This document shows positions 1-9,812 of a DNA stretch of 64,000 nt, one piece after another. This DNA is from Marinobacter alexandrii. GTDB lineage: Bacteria; Bacteroidota; Bacteroidia; Cytophagales; Cyclobacteriaceae. The DNA is taken from positions 930,001 to 994,000 of the forward strand of contig JBDWTN010000007.1 in NCBI GenBank assembly GCA_039984955.1, in the 5' to 3' direction. The stretch's first letter is position 1, and each line of letters begins with the position of its first letter. Below the pieces are notes generated by a model. That model ran no database searches. It worked only from the letters and a program-made list of their open reading frames with translations, and had not been told where the DNA came from. Both the position numbers and the translations under genes were made by a program.

Positions 1-1697
1 ACCCATTGGTAAGTAAAGGTTCCTACGAATGGGATGAAAAAATACAAAAGATAATCTCCCAAACAGCAGGCTATCAAACTCACGAAGCATTTTCGGAATA
101 CATTGCTCGCTGGATTTATTACATGGGCCAAATCAAACCCTGTAACACTTGCAATCAGCGAAACTCAAATGAAGTATTTCTGGAAAACTTTGATTTATCA
201 TGGACTCAGGATAGACGCTTCACTGAAAAGTTTAGAAGTACTTTTAAAAACATCGAGAAAAATCGATTTCAGGGCGACCACCACTACATCGAGAAAGGAA
301 AGATAGGGGAATTCATTCCCAAAAATGAGCAACAACACTTCGATCTCAACTGGAAAGATGAGAACCAAAGGCTCATTCCACTTTTTAGATTCTGGAACTA
401 TGTCGAGTACTTTTATCCATACAAATATCTGACTGAGCAATCATGGGATGATGTTTTAAAAGAAATGATTTCAAAATTTTTGGAAGTCAATACAAAAGTT
501 GAGTTTCATTTGGCTATGTTGGAGTTGGTGGTGAAAATAGACGACAGTCATGCAGGCCTAATGACCACAGTGTTAGAGGGAATGCCCTATTATAACTATC
601 TACCAGCACGCTTTGATATCATCGAAAATCAAGCGGTGATAACAGAGATAATTGATGCTGCTAAATCAAGACAAGCAGACCTTCAATTGGGAGATGTAAT
701 TACCAAGATTAATGGAAAGCCTGTCATGCAGGTTCATAATGCTAATAAAAGGTACATCTGGGGTTCAAATGAGGCCATCAAAGATCGAAGTATCTATCAC
801 ACTCTTTTCATGGGAATGCAAGCCCCCGTCGATGTGACGCTAGAGCGCGATGGTTCTACGAAAATGGCTAGCCTCTCACTCTATAAGTATTCTGACATTA
901 GCTATTCAAAGGCAAGCCAAAAAGAAAAGTGGACTACTTACGGTGATTCAATCGGCTATGTAAACATGGGAGAAATATCCTCAGGTGATGTAGCTCCAAT
1001 GATGAGTGAATTGAGCGATAAAACTGTCATCATTTTTGATGTAAGAAATAGTCCGAAAGGAACTTATAGAGCGGTTTCAAAATACCTCAATCCATCGGAT
1101 ACGACATTCGCTATCTACACCAAACCCGATTTTACCTATCCTGGGAAGTTTGTTTGGGAAGGGAAGGCTAAATGCGGTAGCAATAATCCTGATTACTTTA
1201 AAGGAATGATTATTTTATTGGTTGACGAAAACACCCAAAGTCACGCAGAATTCACCTGTATGTCTCTTCAGACTGCTCCAAATGTAGTTGTGGTTGGTAG
1301 TCAAACTGCAGGAACAAACGGGAAGGTTTCTAAGTTTCCAATAATCACAAGTCAGTATACCGCCATGTCTGGGACAGGTGTTTATTACCCGAACAGAAGT
1401 GCTGTACAGCGTGTTGGAATTACACCTGATGTTTATGTCGAACAGACAATGCAGGGAATCAAAGAGAAGCGAGATGAGATACTCGAGAAAGCAATTGAGA
1501 TCTCAAAAGAAAAAATAGCAGAGGAGATTGCAGAAGCCAAAGCAGCATTAGAAAAGGCCCTAATGGATTCCATGATGAGACTAGACTCACTAAGGTTAGA
1601 TTCACTTCAAATGAACGCAATACCTATTGACACGCTTAGGTTAGATACATTGAGGATTGACACATTGAAGGTCGATAATATCGAGAAAGACCAATAG
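1..1697 (+). CDS. S41 family peptidase, 5' end outside the window
   Basis: This is a serine protease of the C-terminal-processing (S41) type, probably acting in the periplasm. The reading frame is open to the window edge (the codon before the first TTG, at position 6, is still open), so the true start and any signal peptide lie upstream. Counting from that TTG, an N-terminal region with RFWNYVEYFYPYKYL is typical of Bacteroidota S41 proteins. A PDZ-like segment follows at about residues 195-290 (LQLGDVITKINGKPV). The S41 core has GYVNMGEI and the likely nucleophile in DENTQSHAEF (Ser about 411). The C-terminus is an alpha-helical Glu/Lys stretch and then five-residue repeats of the type (L/I)D(S/T)L(R/K), which are not part of the S41 fold. 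The family is certain; the substrate is unknown. Confidence 0.85.
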   Translation, partial: PLVSKGSYEWDEKIQKIISQTAGYQTHEAFSEYIARWIYYMGQIKPCNTCNQRNSNEVFLENFDLSWTQDRRFTEKFRSTFKNIEKNRFQGDHHYIEKGKIGEFIPKNEQQHFDLNWKDENQRLIPLFRFWNYVEYFYPYKYLTEQSWDDVLKEMISKFLEVNTKVEFHLAMLELVVKIDDSHAGLMTTVLEGMPYYNYLPARFDIIENQAVITEIIDAAKSRQADLQLGDVITKINGKPVMQVHNANKRYIWGSNEAIKDRSIYHTLFMGMQAPVDVTLERDGSTKMASLSLYKYSDISYSKASQKEKWTTYGDSIGYVNMGEISSGDVAPMMSELSDKTVIIFDVRNSPKGTYRAVSKYLNPSDTTFAIYTKPDFTYPGKFVWEGKAKCGSNNPDYFKGMIILLVDENTQSHAEFTCMSLQTAPNVVVVGSQTAGTNGKVSKFPIITSQYTAMSGTGVYYPNRSAVQRVGITPDVYVEQTMQGIKEKRDEILEKAIEISKEKIAEEIAEAKAALEKALMDSMMRLDSLRLDSLQMNAIPIDTLRLDTLRIDTLKVDNIEKDQ

Positions 1698-1838
1698 CTC
1701 TCACATAGTATTTTACCTGATTTAAAGAACCAACTAGAGCTCTTGTCTAATTTTTATAGGATGATCTCAGGAAATATGTAGATTTATGCATTAACCTATC
1801 ACGATTTCAGAACCTAATCGCAGTTTTTAGCAAGTATT

Positions 1839-4400
1839 ATGTTGAAGAATATCACCATTAAAAAGCATATGATGCTTTTTATTCTTGGCAGTACCATAAT
1901 TATTTATCTAGGAACACTCACTGCCATCAGTTTGAATTTGCGCAAGAGCTACCTCAAAGAAGGAGAAGAATTAGCCAATACACGTGTTCTCCAGATGGCC
2001 AATAATATTAAATCGAAAATGAATGAAGATCTTTCGATTGCCCGGTCAATGGCTACTATCATAACTGAATATTTAGAACTTCCTGAAAATGATAGAGTCG
2101 ATGCACAACGTCGAGTATTTAATAGCATTATGAGAGATCATCCAAATTATGAGGCAGCATGGATGAGTTGGGAATTAGGTGCCATTGACCCAACATGGGG
2201 TGGACTCAATGGAAGAAGAAGGTTCACCCTTTTTAAGAAAGATGGGAGACTAACAGAAGTAACAGAAATAATTGATACGGATGCTCAGAATCCCACTGGC
2301 GATTATTATCGAATAAGGTCGAATCCAAATTTTGAAATGAGTGAACCATATATCAGTGATGAATATATAGATGGAGTAACCAATACCTTATGGATCACAT
2401 CTCCTTGTGTGCCTCTTTATAAAGAAGGAAAATTTGCAGGTTTGTTAGGAACTGACTATTCGGTAGAAAACTATGTAGAATTATCTCAAATCGATAAAAT
2501 CTACGGACGGGGATATTCTTTTATATCATCAAATGGAGGTGCTCTAGTTTCTCATTCGTCAGAAAAGACCACTAAGGAATCCACTCTCAAATCACTGAGT
2601 TTTTTCGATAACTCAGAAACGAATATTAACCTGATGATAAAAAATGGTGAATCTAATAGTTTCACTGTCTATGATGAGAAATTTAATGAAACTGTATACG
2701 TGACTTTTGCTTCTGTTTTACCATCAGAGAGTATCCTTCCATGGAGTGTAGGAATGGTGATTCCAATTTCTGAGCTTACCGCTCCTTACAGTGGATCAAT
2801 TAACCTAACAATAATTCTAGGGATAATCGGTTTGGTCATCTTGAGCTTAGTTATTTATCGTGTTTCGAATACTATTTCAAAACCCATTGAAAAAACAAAC
2901 CATCTTTTAAAATCGATTTCAGAGGGCAATATTGTTTCTGAAAAACTAGAGAATAATGGAATAGGCGAGATTTCTGAGATGACTCGATCCTTAAATAATT
3001 TGATCGAAGATTTACATGTGAAAGCCGAATTATCCGCAGAAATAGGAAAAGGCAATCTGGAAGCTGAGTATGAATTGAAGAACGAAAATGACGTATTGGG
3101 TAAATCATTGCTAAAAATGAAAAGCAATCTTCTTGCTGTTATTAGCGAGACAGAAGAGGTAGTCGCTCAGGCAAGTTTTAAAGGAAACTTGTCAGCACGC
3201 ATAGACCTTGAAGGTAAGGAAGGCGCCTGGAAAGATTTAAGCATGGCTATTAATGGGTTATTATCATCTTTTTCAAAGCCATTGATTTCGCTTAATAAAA
3301 TAATAGATAGTATGGCTACCGGAGATCTAACACAACGCTATACGGAAGTTTCAGATGGAGATATTAAGGTTATGACGGATAACCTCAATATAGCTCTGGA
3401 CACACTCAATAACTTGTTTCTCCAAATAGCTAGTAGCTCCAATATCATTGAAGAGTCCTCAAAAGATATGTCCTCTTTTACTCAAGAGTTGAGTACAAAT
3501 ACTAACCAGATTTCATCGGCTATTGCTGAAATGAGCAGTGGGGCAAACACGCAGGTATCGAAAGTAGATGAGTCGTCCAATCTTGTAGAAGGAATTTTAG
3601 CCTCTGCTAACGAAATGGAAACCCGTGCCAATCGAATTCACAAAACAGCGAAAACGGGAGCAGAAAATAGTGAGAAAGGAATGAGTATGATGAATAATGT
3701 AGTGGAAAGTATCAGGGATATCGCCAAGTTCTCTGATAAGACTACTGCATCAATGAGTGTATTGACAGATCGATCAAGTGAAATCGAACGAGTCTTGGGT
3801 GTAATTACAGAAATAGCAGCTCAAACTAATCTTCTGGCACTAAATGCTGCCATTGAAGCTGCTCAGGCTGGCGATGCTGGAAGAGGATTTGCTGTGGTCG
3901 CAGAAGAAGTACGGAAATTAGCAGAAGATTCAAAAAAATCCGCAAGTGAAATTGAACGTCTGATTTTTTCAGCTCAAAACGACACCAATGATGCCTCACG
4001 TGTAATTTCTGAGATGAACAAAAGTGTTAAAACAGGGGAAGAAACGGCAAGTTTAGCTTCTAAAACATTCAATCAAATTCTGGAGTCCTCAAACGAAACA
4101 CTATCTTTTTCAGAAGACATTCTAAAAGCAGCTCATGCTCAAATAAATAATATTAGTGAGGTTGTGAGCATCACAGAGGGCATTGTCGTCATCGCTGAAG
4201 AAACAGCAGCAGGAACTGAAGAGGTGGCAAGTTCTGCAACAGAAATGTCTGCTGGAATGATGAATTATAATCAAAAAACTCAAAGCCTTGTTGATATCGC
4301 TATATCATTAAGAGATAGTCTAAGTCTTGTCAGAATACTTAAAGTAAATCATTCAGAAGAGAATCTTAATGAGGCTGATCAAAAGGATACCGAAAATTGA
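1839..4400 (+). CDS. methyl-accepting chemotaxis protein (Cache-type sensor)
   Basis: A transmembrane chemoreceptor that would signal to CheA/CheW. There is a transmembrane helix at about residues 11-31, a periplasmic region of about 285 residues that looks like a double Cache domain ([32 protein letters not shown]), a second helix at about 320-341, and HAMP plus HAMP-like repeats to about 540. The conserved signalling tip is at about 650-700 ([20 protein letters not shown], then [16 protein letters not shown]). At 853 aa it is long for the family because of the extended HAMP region. No other che or flagellar genes are in the window, so it is an orphan receptor here. In a gliding bacterium it could feed a Che-like pathway; that is inference. 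Confidence 0.93.
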   Translation: MLKNITIKKHMMLFILGSTIIIYLGTLTAISLNLRKSYLKEGEELANTRVLQMANNIKSKMNEDLSIARSMATIITEYLELPENDRVDAQRRVFNSIMRDHPNYEAAWMSWELGAIDPTWGGLNGRRRFTLFKKDGRLTEVTEIIDTDAQNPTGDYYRIRSNPNFEMSEPYISDEYIDGVTNTLWITSPCVPLYKEGKFAGLLGTDYSVENYVELSQIDKIYGRGYSFISSNGGALVSHSSEKTTKESTLKSLSFFDNSETNINLMIKNGESNSFTVYDEKFNETVYVTFASVLPSESILPWSVGMVIPISELTAPYSGSINLTIILGIIGLVILSLVIYRVSNTISKPIEKTNHLLKSISEGNIVSEKLENNGIGEISEMTRSLNNLIEDLHVKAELSAEIGKGNLEAEYELKNENDVLGKSLLKMKSNLLAVISETEEVVAQASFKGNLSARIDLEGKEGAWKDLSMAINGLLSSFSKPLISLNKIIDSMATGDLTQRYTEVSDGDIKVMTDNLNIALDTLNNLFLQIASSSNIIEESSKDMSSFTQELSTNTNQISSAIAEMSSGANTQVSKVDESSNLVEGILASANEMETRANRIHKTAKTGAENSEKGMSMMNNVVESIRDIAKFSDKTTASMSVLTDRSSEIERVLGVITEIAAQTNLLALNAAIEAAQAGDAGRGFAVVAEEVRKLAEDSKKSASEIERLIFSAQNDTNDASRVISEMNKSVKTGEETASLASKTFNQILESSNETLSFSEDILKAAHAQINNISEVVSITEGIVVIAEETAAGTEEVASSATEMSAGMMNYNQKTQSLVDIAISLRDSLSLVRILKVNHSEENLNEADQKDTEN

Positions 4401-4554
4401 AATCAATAATACTTGCATCATAATTTCGACATTCAATGATTCATCACCCCGCCTTAAAGAAAAACCTAAAACAGAGTAATCGAAAAGCTCTCCTTTTTCG
4501 GATCATTAGACGTTTATTATCCTTTAAATTGAGTTCGAATAAATTTCATCTTCA

Positions 4555-6300
4555 ATGAAAAAATGCTTTCGATATTCAATCATTCTAGTTCTTCTCTCCA
4601 ATTCACTATTGGCGCAATCAGGAAAAAAACTTAGTAAGATTTTTGCAGAAATAGATGAAGTAAATAAGTCTTATTCTGTCCGAAACACTATTTGGAGCGG
4701 TAAACATCCAAAAGAATACACCTTTCAGAGAGTAGATGCTAAAATCGAAACCGCAGATAAACTTCGAGGCAAACTTGAATTATTAAGCTCCATCCCAGAT
4801 GATAAGCTATCAGATCAAAACAAGATCAATAAACAAATTAAAATCCTTCAATTAAGAAATTCAATCAGTCAGATTGATTATAAAATATATCTTATCCCTT
4901 TCAATTCAGAGGGCGGTTTCTTCAATTCTCCTTCATTCTTCCTTCCAAATCTTCCTTTTGAATCCATACAAGATTATGATGATTATCTAGAATGGCTTCC
5001 CTCCTTCACAAATTTCATTACTTACAATAAAAGCCTACTTCAGAACGGAATTGATGAGAAGATTCAAGCTCCAAAAGTTATCGTGAAGAATATTATCTCC
5101 TTGTTAGAACCATGGACAACAAATGAACTTTACAAAAATCCGTTCTATCAGCCTATAAAGAATATACCCTCAGATATCTCTGAAAAAGACAGAAAAAGAA
5201 TTGAAGATCAAGCAGCCGGCATAATCAAAGGCAAAATTCTTCCAGTCTATCTCGAACTAATGGATTTTCTTAAAAATCAATATTTGGTATCCGCTCCAGA
5301 GAAAATTGGAATTGGTGAAATAAAGAATGGCAAGGCTTATTACGAAAATAGAGTTCAGCACTTCAGCACGCTGAATATTTCTCCAGACTCAGTATTTACG
5401 ATTGGTGAAGCTGAGGTAAGCAGGATTAGAAAGCAAATGGAGAATGTGATAACAGAATTAGATTTTAAAGGATCATTCGCTGATTTTCTTCAATTTCTTC
5501 GTACGGACGAACAGTTCTATGCTAAGTCAGGTCAAGAACTATTAAACTATGCCGCTTGGTTGAGTAAAAAGGCAGAAGGAGAGCTTCCAAGGCTTTTTTC
5601 TAAGCTTTACGAATTGCCATTTACCGTAGCTCCTGTTCCTGAAAATATTGCCCCCAACTATACCAGCGGTAGATATTCTGGCGGTAGTAGAACTCAAAAT
5701 AAGTCTGGTGCTTATTGGGTAAATACATACAATTTATCAAGTAGAACACTTTACACTCTTCCAGCACTCACTCTACATGAGGCGGTTCCCGGTCATCATC
5801 TACAAATTCAGATTGCTTCAGAATTAGAAGATATACCTGACTTTAGAAGAACATACTACATAAGTGCATTTGGTGAAGGATGGGGGCTGTACGCTGAATA
5901 CTTAGGTGAAGAAATGGGCATGTATGAGACTCCATATGATTTGTTTGGAAGATATACCTATGAAATGTGGCGTGCTTGTCGTTTGGTGGTAGACGTAGGA
6001 ATGCATTATAAAGGTTGGACAAGAGAAGAAGCCATCAATTTTATGTCAAAAAATACAGCTCTTTCACTCCATGAAGTAAACACCGAAATTGATCGGTACA
6101 TAGGCTGGCCAGGTCAAGCGCTTAGTTACAAACTCGGTGAGTTAATGATAAAGAAGTTAAGATCGCGGGCAGAGACCAAACTCGGAGAAAGGTTTAGCAT
6201 TCAAGAGTTTCATAATACGATCCTAAGAAATGGATCAGTACCATTACCAATTCTAGAGGAACAAGTGGATAAATACATATCTTCCACTCAAGAAGACTAA
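4555..6300 (+). CDS. DUF885 family protein, putative secreted zinc metallopeptidase
   Basis: A 581-residue member of the DUF885 family, whose members resemble zinc carboxypeptidases. An N-terminal signal peptide (YSIILVLLSNSLLAQS) predicts export. The diagnostic motif HEAVPGHHLQ is at about residues 405-415, and a further conserved stretch AFGEGWGLYAEYLGEEMG would supply the third metal ligand. LGELMIKKLRSRAE near the C-terminus is also typical of the family. It stands alone, with 154 bases upstream and 50 bases before der. The biochemical role of the family is poorly established, so peptidase activity is inferred from the metal-binding motif. Confidence 0.85.
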   Translation: MKKCFRYSIILVLLSNSLLAQSGKKLSKIFAEIDEVNKSYSVRNTIWSGKHPKEYTFQRVDAKIETADKLRGKLELLSSIPDDKLSDQNKINKQIKILQLRNSISQIDYKIYLIPFNSEGGFFNSPSFFLPNLPFESIQDYDDYLEWLPSFTNFITYNKSLLQNGIDEKIQAPKVIVKNIISLLEPWTTNELYKNPFYQPIKNIPSDISEKDRKRIEDQAAGIIKGKILPVYLELMDFLKNQYLVSAPEKIGIGEIKNGKAYYENRVQHFSTLNISPDSVFTIGEAEVSRIRKQMENVITELDFKGSFADFLQFLRTDEQFYAKSGQELLNYAAWLSKKAEGELPRLFSKLYELPFTVAPVPENIAPNYTSGRYSGGSRTQNKSGAYWVNTYNLSSRTLYTLPALTLHEAVPGHHLQIQIASELEDIPDFRRTYYISAFGEGWGLYAEYLGEEMGMYETPYDLFGRYTYEMWRACRLVVDVGMHYKGWTREEAINFMSKNTALSLHEVNTEIDRYIGWPGQALSYKLGELMIKKLRSRAETKLGERFSIQEFHNTILRNGSVPLPILEEQVDKYISSTQED

Positions 6301-6350
6301 CTGGTTCTGTTTTAGCTATCTTCGCGTTTTAATACTTATTTTCAGCATTA

Positions 6351-7655
6351 ATGGCTAATATTCTAGCAATCGTAGGCAGACCGAACGTAGGGAAATCCAC
6401 TCTTTTTAATAGACTAGTAGAGAGTAGACAGGCAATCATGGACAATGAGTCCGGCGTGACCAGAGACCGTCACTACGGCTATGGAGAATGGAATGGTAAG
6501 AAATTCACTGTTATAGATACTGGAGGATATGTAGAAGGTTCTGATGACATTTTCGAAGGAGCCATTCGAACGCAGGTAAAAGAAGCGCTTGAAGAGGCAA
6601 CAGCCATCTTATTTATGGTTGATTGCGATACAGGACTGCATGGTCTGGATCAGGATTTCGCCAATGTCGTACGAGAAATTAAAAAACCTGTTTTTCTAGT
6701 TGCCAATAAGGCCGACAATCAAGAAAAGCATTTGGCATCTAATGAATTCTATAACCTAGGAATGGATGCCGACCTATTCCCAATAGCTGCCGCAAGTGGC
6801 GCAGGAACAGGTGACTTGTTAGACGAGGTAGTGAAGGAGTTTGATAATGAGGAATTACAAAAAGATGATGTTCCTCGTATTGCTATTCTGGGGAGGCCCA
6901 ATGTCGGTAAGTCTTCATTTGTAAATGCTTTGGTCGGTAAAGAGCGAAGTATTGTCACGGACATAGCGGGCACCACCAGAGATGCAGTAAATACACGCTA
7001 CAATCTATTTGGTAAAGACTTTATACTTACAGATACAGCAGGAATACGCAAAAAATCTAAGGTCAAGGAAAACATCGAGTTCTACTCCGTACTACGGGCG
7101 CTTCAGGCACTTCAAGATTCTGATGTTTGTATTGTGATGATTGACGCAGATAGCGGCATAGAAGCACAAGACATGAACATCATTGGCTTAGCACATAAGT
7201 ATAAAAAAGGCGTTGTTTTGATGGTAAACAAATGGGATCTACAGGAAAAAGATTCCAAAACAGCAGACACCTATAGAAAATTTCTAGAAGAAAAGCTTGG
7301 CCCGTTAAACTATATTCCTGTCATCTTCACATCCGTACTGAATAAGCAACGAATCATGCAAACTTTGGAGTTGGCACTTCAGGTTTACGACAACAGGTCA
7401 ACAAAAATTTCTACTTCTAAGCTTAATGAGATTATGGGCAAAGAAATTGAAAGTTATCCTCCTCCTGCTGTTAGAGGTCATTACATCAAGATAAAGTATA
7501 TCACCCAGCTTCCCACACACACTCCAACTTTTGCTTTCTTCTGCAATTTCCCTCAGTATATTAAGGAACCTTATCAACGATATTTAACTAACAGGATGCG
7601 AGAGCATTTTGATTTTCGGGGTGTTCCAATAAAAATGGTCTTCAGAAAAAAATGA
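6351..7655 (+). CDS. der: ribosome-associated GTPase Der (EngA)
   Basis: An essential GTPase of 50S ribosomal subunit assembly, with two tandem G domains and a C-terminal KH-like domain. Both P-loops read GRPNVGKS (about residues 9-16 and 181-188). The NKAD and NKWD base-recognition motifs and DTGG/DTAG switch II motifs are present in the two halves. The KH-like domain fills about 350-434 and ends in FDFRGVPIKMVFRKK, as in other Der proteins. The length (434 aa) is normal. An imperfect -7-like box (TATCTTCG, 6317-6324) precedes the ATG. The stop codon overlaps the next start by 4 bases. Confidence 0.98.
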   Translation: MANILAIVGRPNVGKSTLFNRLVESRQAIMDNESGVTRDRHYGYGEWNGKKFTVIDTGGYVEGSDDIFEGAIRTQVKEALEEATAILFMVDCDTGLHGLDQDFANVVREIKKPVFLVANKADNQEKHLASNEFYNLGMDADLFPIAAASGAGTGDLLDEVVKEFDNEELQKDDVPRIAILGRPNVGKSSFVNALVGKERSIVTDIAGTTRDAVNTRYNLFGKDFILTDTAGIRKKSKVKENIEFYSVLRALQALQDSDVCIVMIDADSGIEAQDMNIIGLAHKYKKGVVLMVNKWDLQEKDSKTADTYRKFLEEKLGPLNYIPVIFTSVLNKQRIMQTLELALQVYDNRSTKISTSKLNEIMGKEIESYPPPAVRGHYIKIKYITQLPTHTPTFAFFCNFPQYIKEPYQRYLTNRMREHFDFRGVPIKMVFRKK

Positions 7656-8284
7656 CTTCAGAGAAAGTCTTTCAAAAATTTGTCCCCGAGGCTTCAGTCG
7701 GCTACTGCGTGAAGCTTTACGAACGTTTAGGATTCGAATTTAAAGTTAAAAAAGCACGTCAAACAAAACTTGGAGACTATAGATTCAACCCTAAAATCAA
7801 CAAACATACGATTACGGTCAACAACGACCTCAACGTCTTTGCTTTTCTGGTTACCTACCTTCATGAGGTAGCTCATTTGATTGCTTTTAAGCAGTTTGGC
7901 AGAAAAATATCTCCTCATGGAAAAGAATGGAAGCAAGCTTTTAAGGAGGTTTCTGAACCCATGCTTACCGAGGATGTATTCCATAAAAGTGTATTAAATG
8001 CATTGAAGAGGTATTTCAAAAATCCTAAAGCTTCCAGTTGCTCAGATCCCGTTTTATATCAAATCCTTAAACAATTTGATGAGCCTTCAGACAAGGTTCT
8101 GTTAAAAGAGGTTCCTATCGGACAAGAATTTGAATTTAATAGCAAGTCTTTTATTAAAATTGAAAAGAAACGAACCCGCTCCATCTGTCAGGAAATAACT
8201 ACCAAAAGAAACTATCTCATTTCCGATTTGGCTGAAGTTATCCCGTTTACTGCTTCTGAAAAAGGTCTGCCAAGGACTATTTAA
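7652..8284 (+). CDS. SprT-like domain protein, putative zinc metalloprotease
   Basis: A 210-residue cytoplasmic protein with an SprT-like metal site: LHEVAHLIAF (HEVAH at about residues 71-75) followed by the downstream His in ISPHGKEWKQAF. This matches the HExxH...H pattern of the SprT/Spartan superfamily. The C-terminal third (about 130-200) is a small beta-rich region without the four zinc-ribbon cysteines found in some SprT proteins. Translation is probably coupled to der through the 4-base ATGA overlap. Bacterial SprT-like proteins have no settled function; proteolysis of DNA-bound proteins is known only for the eukaryotic relatives. Confidence 0.85.
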   Translation: MTSEKVFQKFVPEASVGYCVKLYERLGFEFKVKKARQTKLGDYRFNPKINKHTITVNNDLNVFAFLVTYLHEVAHLIAFKQFGRKISPHGKEWKQAFKEVSEPMLTEDVFHKSVLNALKRYFKNPKASSCSDPVLYQILKQFDEPSDKVLLKEVPIGQEFEFNSKSFIKIEKKRTRSICQEITTKRNYLISDLAEVIPFTASEKGLPRTI

Positions 8285-8337
8285 AGATTTTTTTTCCTTA
8301 TTTTAACAAAACCAAAAATCACTTCTGCTGGGAGTTC

Positions 8338-9162
8338 ATGTTTAATGAGAAGAAGATGTCCCAAACGATAGCTGTATACAATTTCAAAGGTGGTGTGGGT
8401 AAAACCAGTACTACATTAAGACTTGCACACAACTGGTCAAGATCATTCAAAGTACTAGTCATTGATTGTGACCCTCAAGCTAACCTCACGCAAGCTCTTT
8501 CTGAAGAAAGTCATTCCAATACGCTCTTTTCTCTCACTAAGAAATTACTTCATAATGAGCAGCCTGAGATCAAACCCGTAGAGATTCATTCATATCTCCA
8601 CCTGATTCCTGGTGATTATCAAATGGCTGAGATAGAATCCAATACTCAGTTCATTTCTTTTGGACATATCATATTTTACAAGCTACTTTCTGCTATTAAG
8701 CATGATTATGATTTTATTCTATTGGACTGCCCTACTCATTTTGGGGTTACCGTAAAATCTTTCATCGCCAACACCAATAGTATCTTGATTCCCTCCACTC
8801 CTGGTTCGTTTTCTGTCACTGGCTTTAAGAAACTAATGACTTACCTCAATGAGGTAAAGAAGGAAAAGCCTCTTAGTATTCTTGGCATATTTTTCAATTT
8901 ATATCGAAAGAATACCCTTCTACATCAAAAGATCGTACGAGAGGCTGAGCAAGAATTGGGAGACCTTATTTTAGACCAAAGGGTAAGGGAATCAATACGT
9001 GTGAGTGAAGCAAATCAACAAAATGAATTGCTGTATTCTTTTACTGATCAAAGCGCTGTTGCTGAAGACTTTTTAAAATTGAGTGATGAAGTAATCTCAA
9101 GAATGAATAGAGTGACTCTTACGGAAATTGTGGATCAACTCTCAAGTCAGGAAGTAAATTAG
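8338..9162 (+). CDS. ParA/Soj-family ATPase, orphan
   Basis: A deviant Walker A ATPase of the ParA/MinD superfamily. The motif KGGVGKTSTT starts at about residue 17, the Walker A' segment is VIDCDPQANL, and LLDCPTHFGV is the Walker B region. At 274 aa it is the short, Soj-like type without an N-terminal DNA-binding domain. ATG codons at 8338 and 8356 are both possible; the second (MSQTIAVYNF) gives the more usual family N-terminus. No parB, parS site or plasmid gene is adjacent, so cargo positioning or gene regulation is more likely than plasmid partition, though unproven. Its stop overlaps the convergent gene's stop. Confidence 0.9.
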   Translation: MFNEKKMSQTIAVYNFKGGVGKTSTTLRLAHNWSRSFKVLVIDCDPQANLTQALSEESHSNTLFSLTKKLLHNEQPEIKPVEIHSYLHLIPGDYQMAEIESNTQFISFGHIIFYKLLSAIKHDYDFILLDCPTHFGVTVKSFIANTNSILIPSTPGSFSVTGFKKLMTYLNEVKKEKPLSILGIFFNLYRKNTLLHQKIVREAEQELGDLILDQRVRESIRVSEANQQNELLYSFTDQSAVAEDFLKLSDEVISRMNRVTLTEIVDQLSSQEVN

Positions 9163-9728
9163 ATAGTCAATCTTCGAGTGATCAATCCATTCACCAATTC
9201 ATAAAATCGCATGGGTGGTAATGTACGCCACTTTTCTATTTGCAGACTTCCGGACATATTGATGTAGTTATCAATGTTATAGTTTTTCATCTCATCAATA
9301 ACGTGTTCGCTGAAGTTCACGCCTGCTATCCATCCATCTTCCACATCTTCAAACCACTCTTCATAGTAGCAATCATCGCTCCCATGAAAATTCATAACAT
9401 TTTCACCGATCAACACATACTTTGTTATTCCAAAATCGGATAAATGCTCGATGATATTTCTCTTGAACTGCATGATGTCATTATTCAGTGCATCATTCCA
9501 CTCACCGATCATTTGAATCACTACAAATCCTAGATCATAGTCAGTAAATAGGATTTTAATGTAAAGCGTTTCTGATCCAAAGAAATCCCAAGCAGGGTCG
9601 ATGTAGTAGCCGTAGATATTTTCAGAATAAAGATCATAGTTATACTCCTTTCCTGCAAAGGGTGAACGATCGTCATGACTGGAGTTGTAGTATTGATTCC
9701 AGCGTTCGTAAGGAGTAATGGTATGCAT
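9159..9728 (-). CDS. conserved hypothetical protein, 189 aa
   Basis: I do not recognise a named family. The protein is soluble, acidic and unusually rich in aromatic residues (YNYDLYSENIYGYYIDP, CYYEEWFEDVEDGW), with no signal peptide or transmembrane helix. The C-terminal part (SLQIEKWRTLPPMRFYELVN) looks like an ordered domain edge. The stop codon shares bases with the ParA stop at 9159-9162, so the two genes converge with no spacer. Upstream lies the terminator of the TonB receptor, so it is probably transcribed alone. Coding is supported by the uninterrupted frame and by the tight fit between flanking signals. Confidence 0.7.
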   Translation of the reverse strand: MHTITPYERWNQYYNSSHDDRSPFAGKEYNYDLYSENIYGYYIDPAWDFFGSETLYIKILFTDYDLGFVVIQMIGEWNDALNNDIMQFKRNIIEHLSDFGITKYVLIGENVMNFHGSDDCYYEEWFEDVEDGWIAGVNFSEHVIDEMKNYNIDNYINMSGSLQIEKWRTLPPMRFYELVNGLITRRLTI

Positions 9729-9761
9729 CCAAGCAAATGTAGATTCGGAGTAATTGGAAAC

Positions 9762-9796
9762 AAAAAAACCTGACTATATGGTCAGGTTTTTTTGTT
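9762..9796 (-). terminator. rho-independent terminator of the TonB receptor gene
   Basis: The stem CCTGAC/GTCAGG (9769-9774 and 9781-9786) with a 6-base loop is extended on both sides by an A-run and a T-run, giving a symmetrical, possibly bidirectional terminator. It lies 17 bases past the receptor stop codon on the minus strand. Confidence 0.85.
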
Positions 9797-9812
9797 TGAA
9801 AACTAATCCTAA

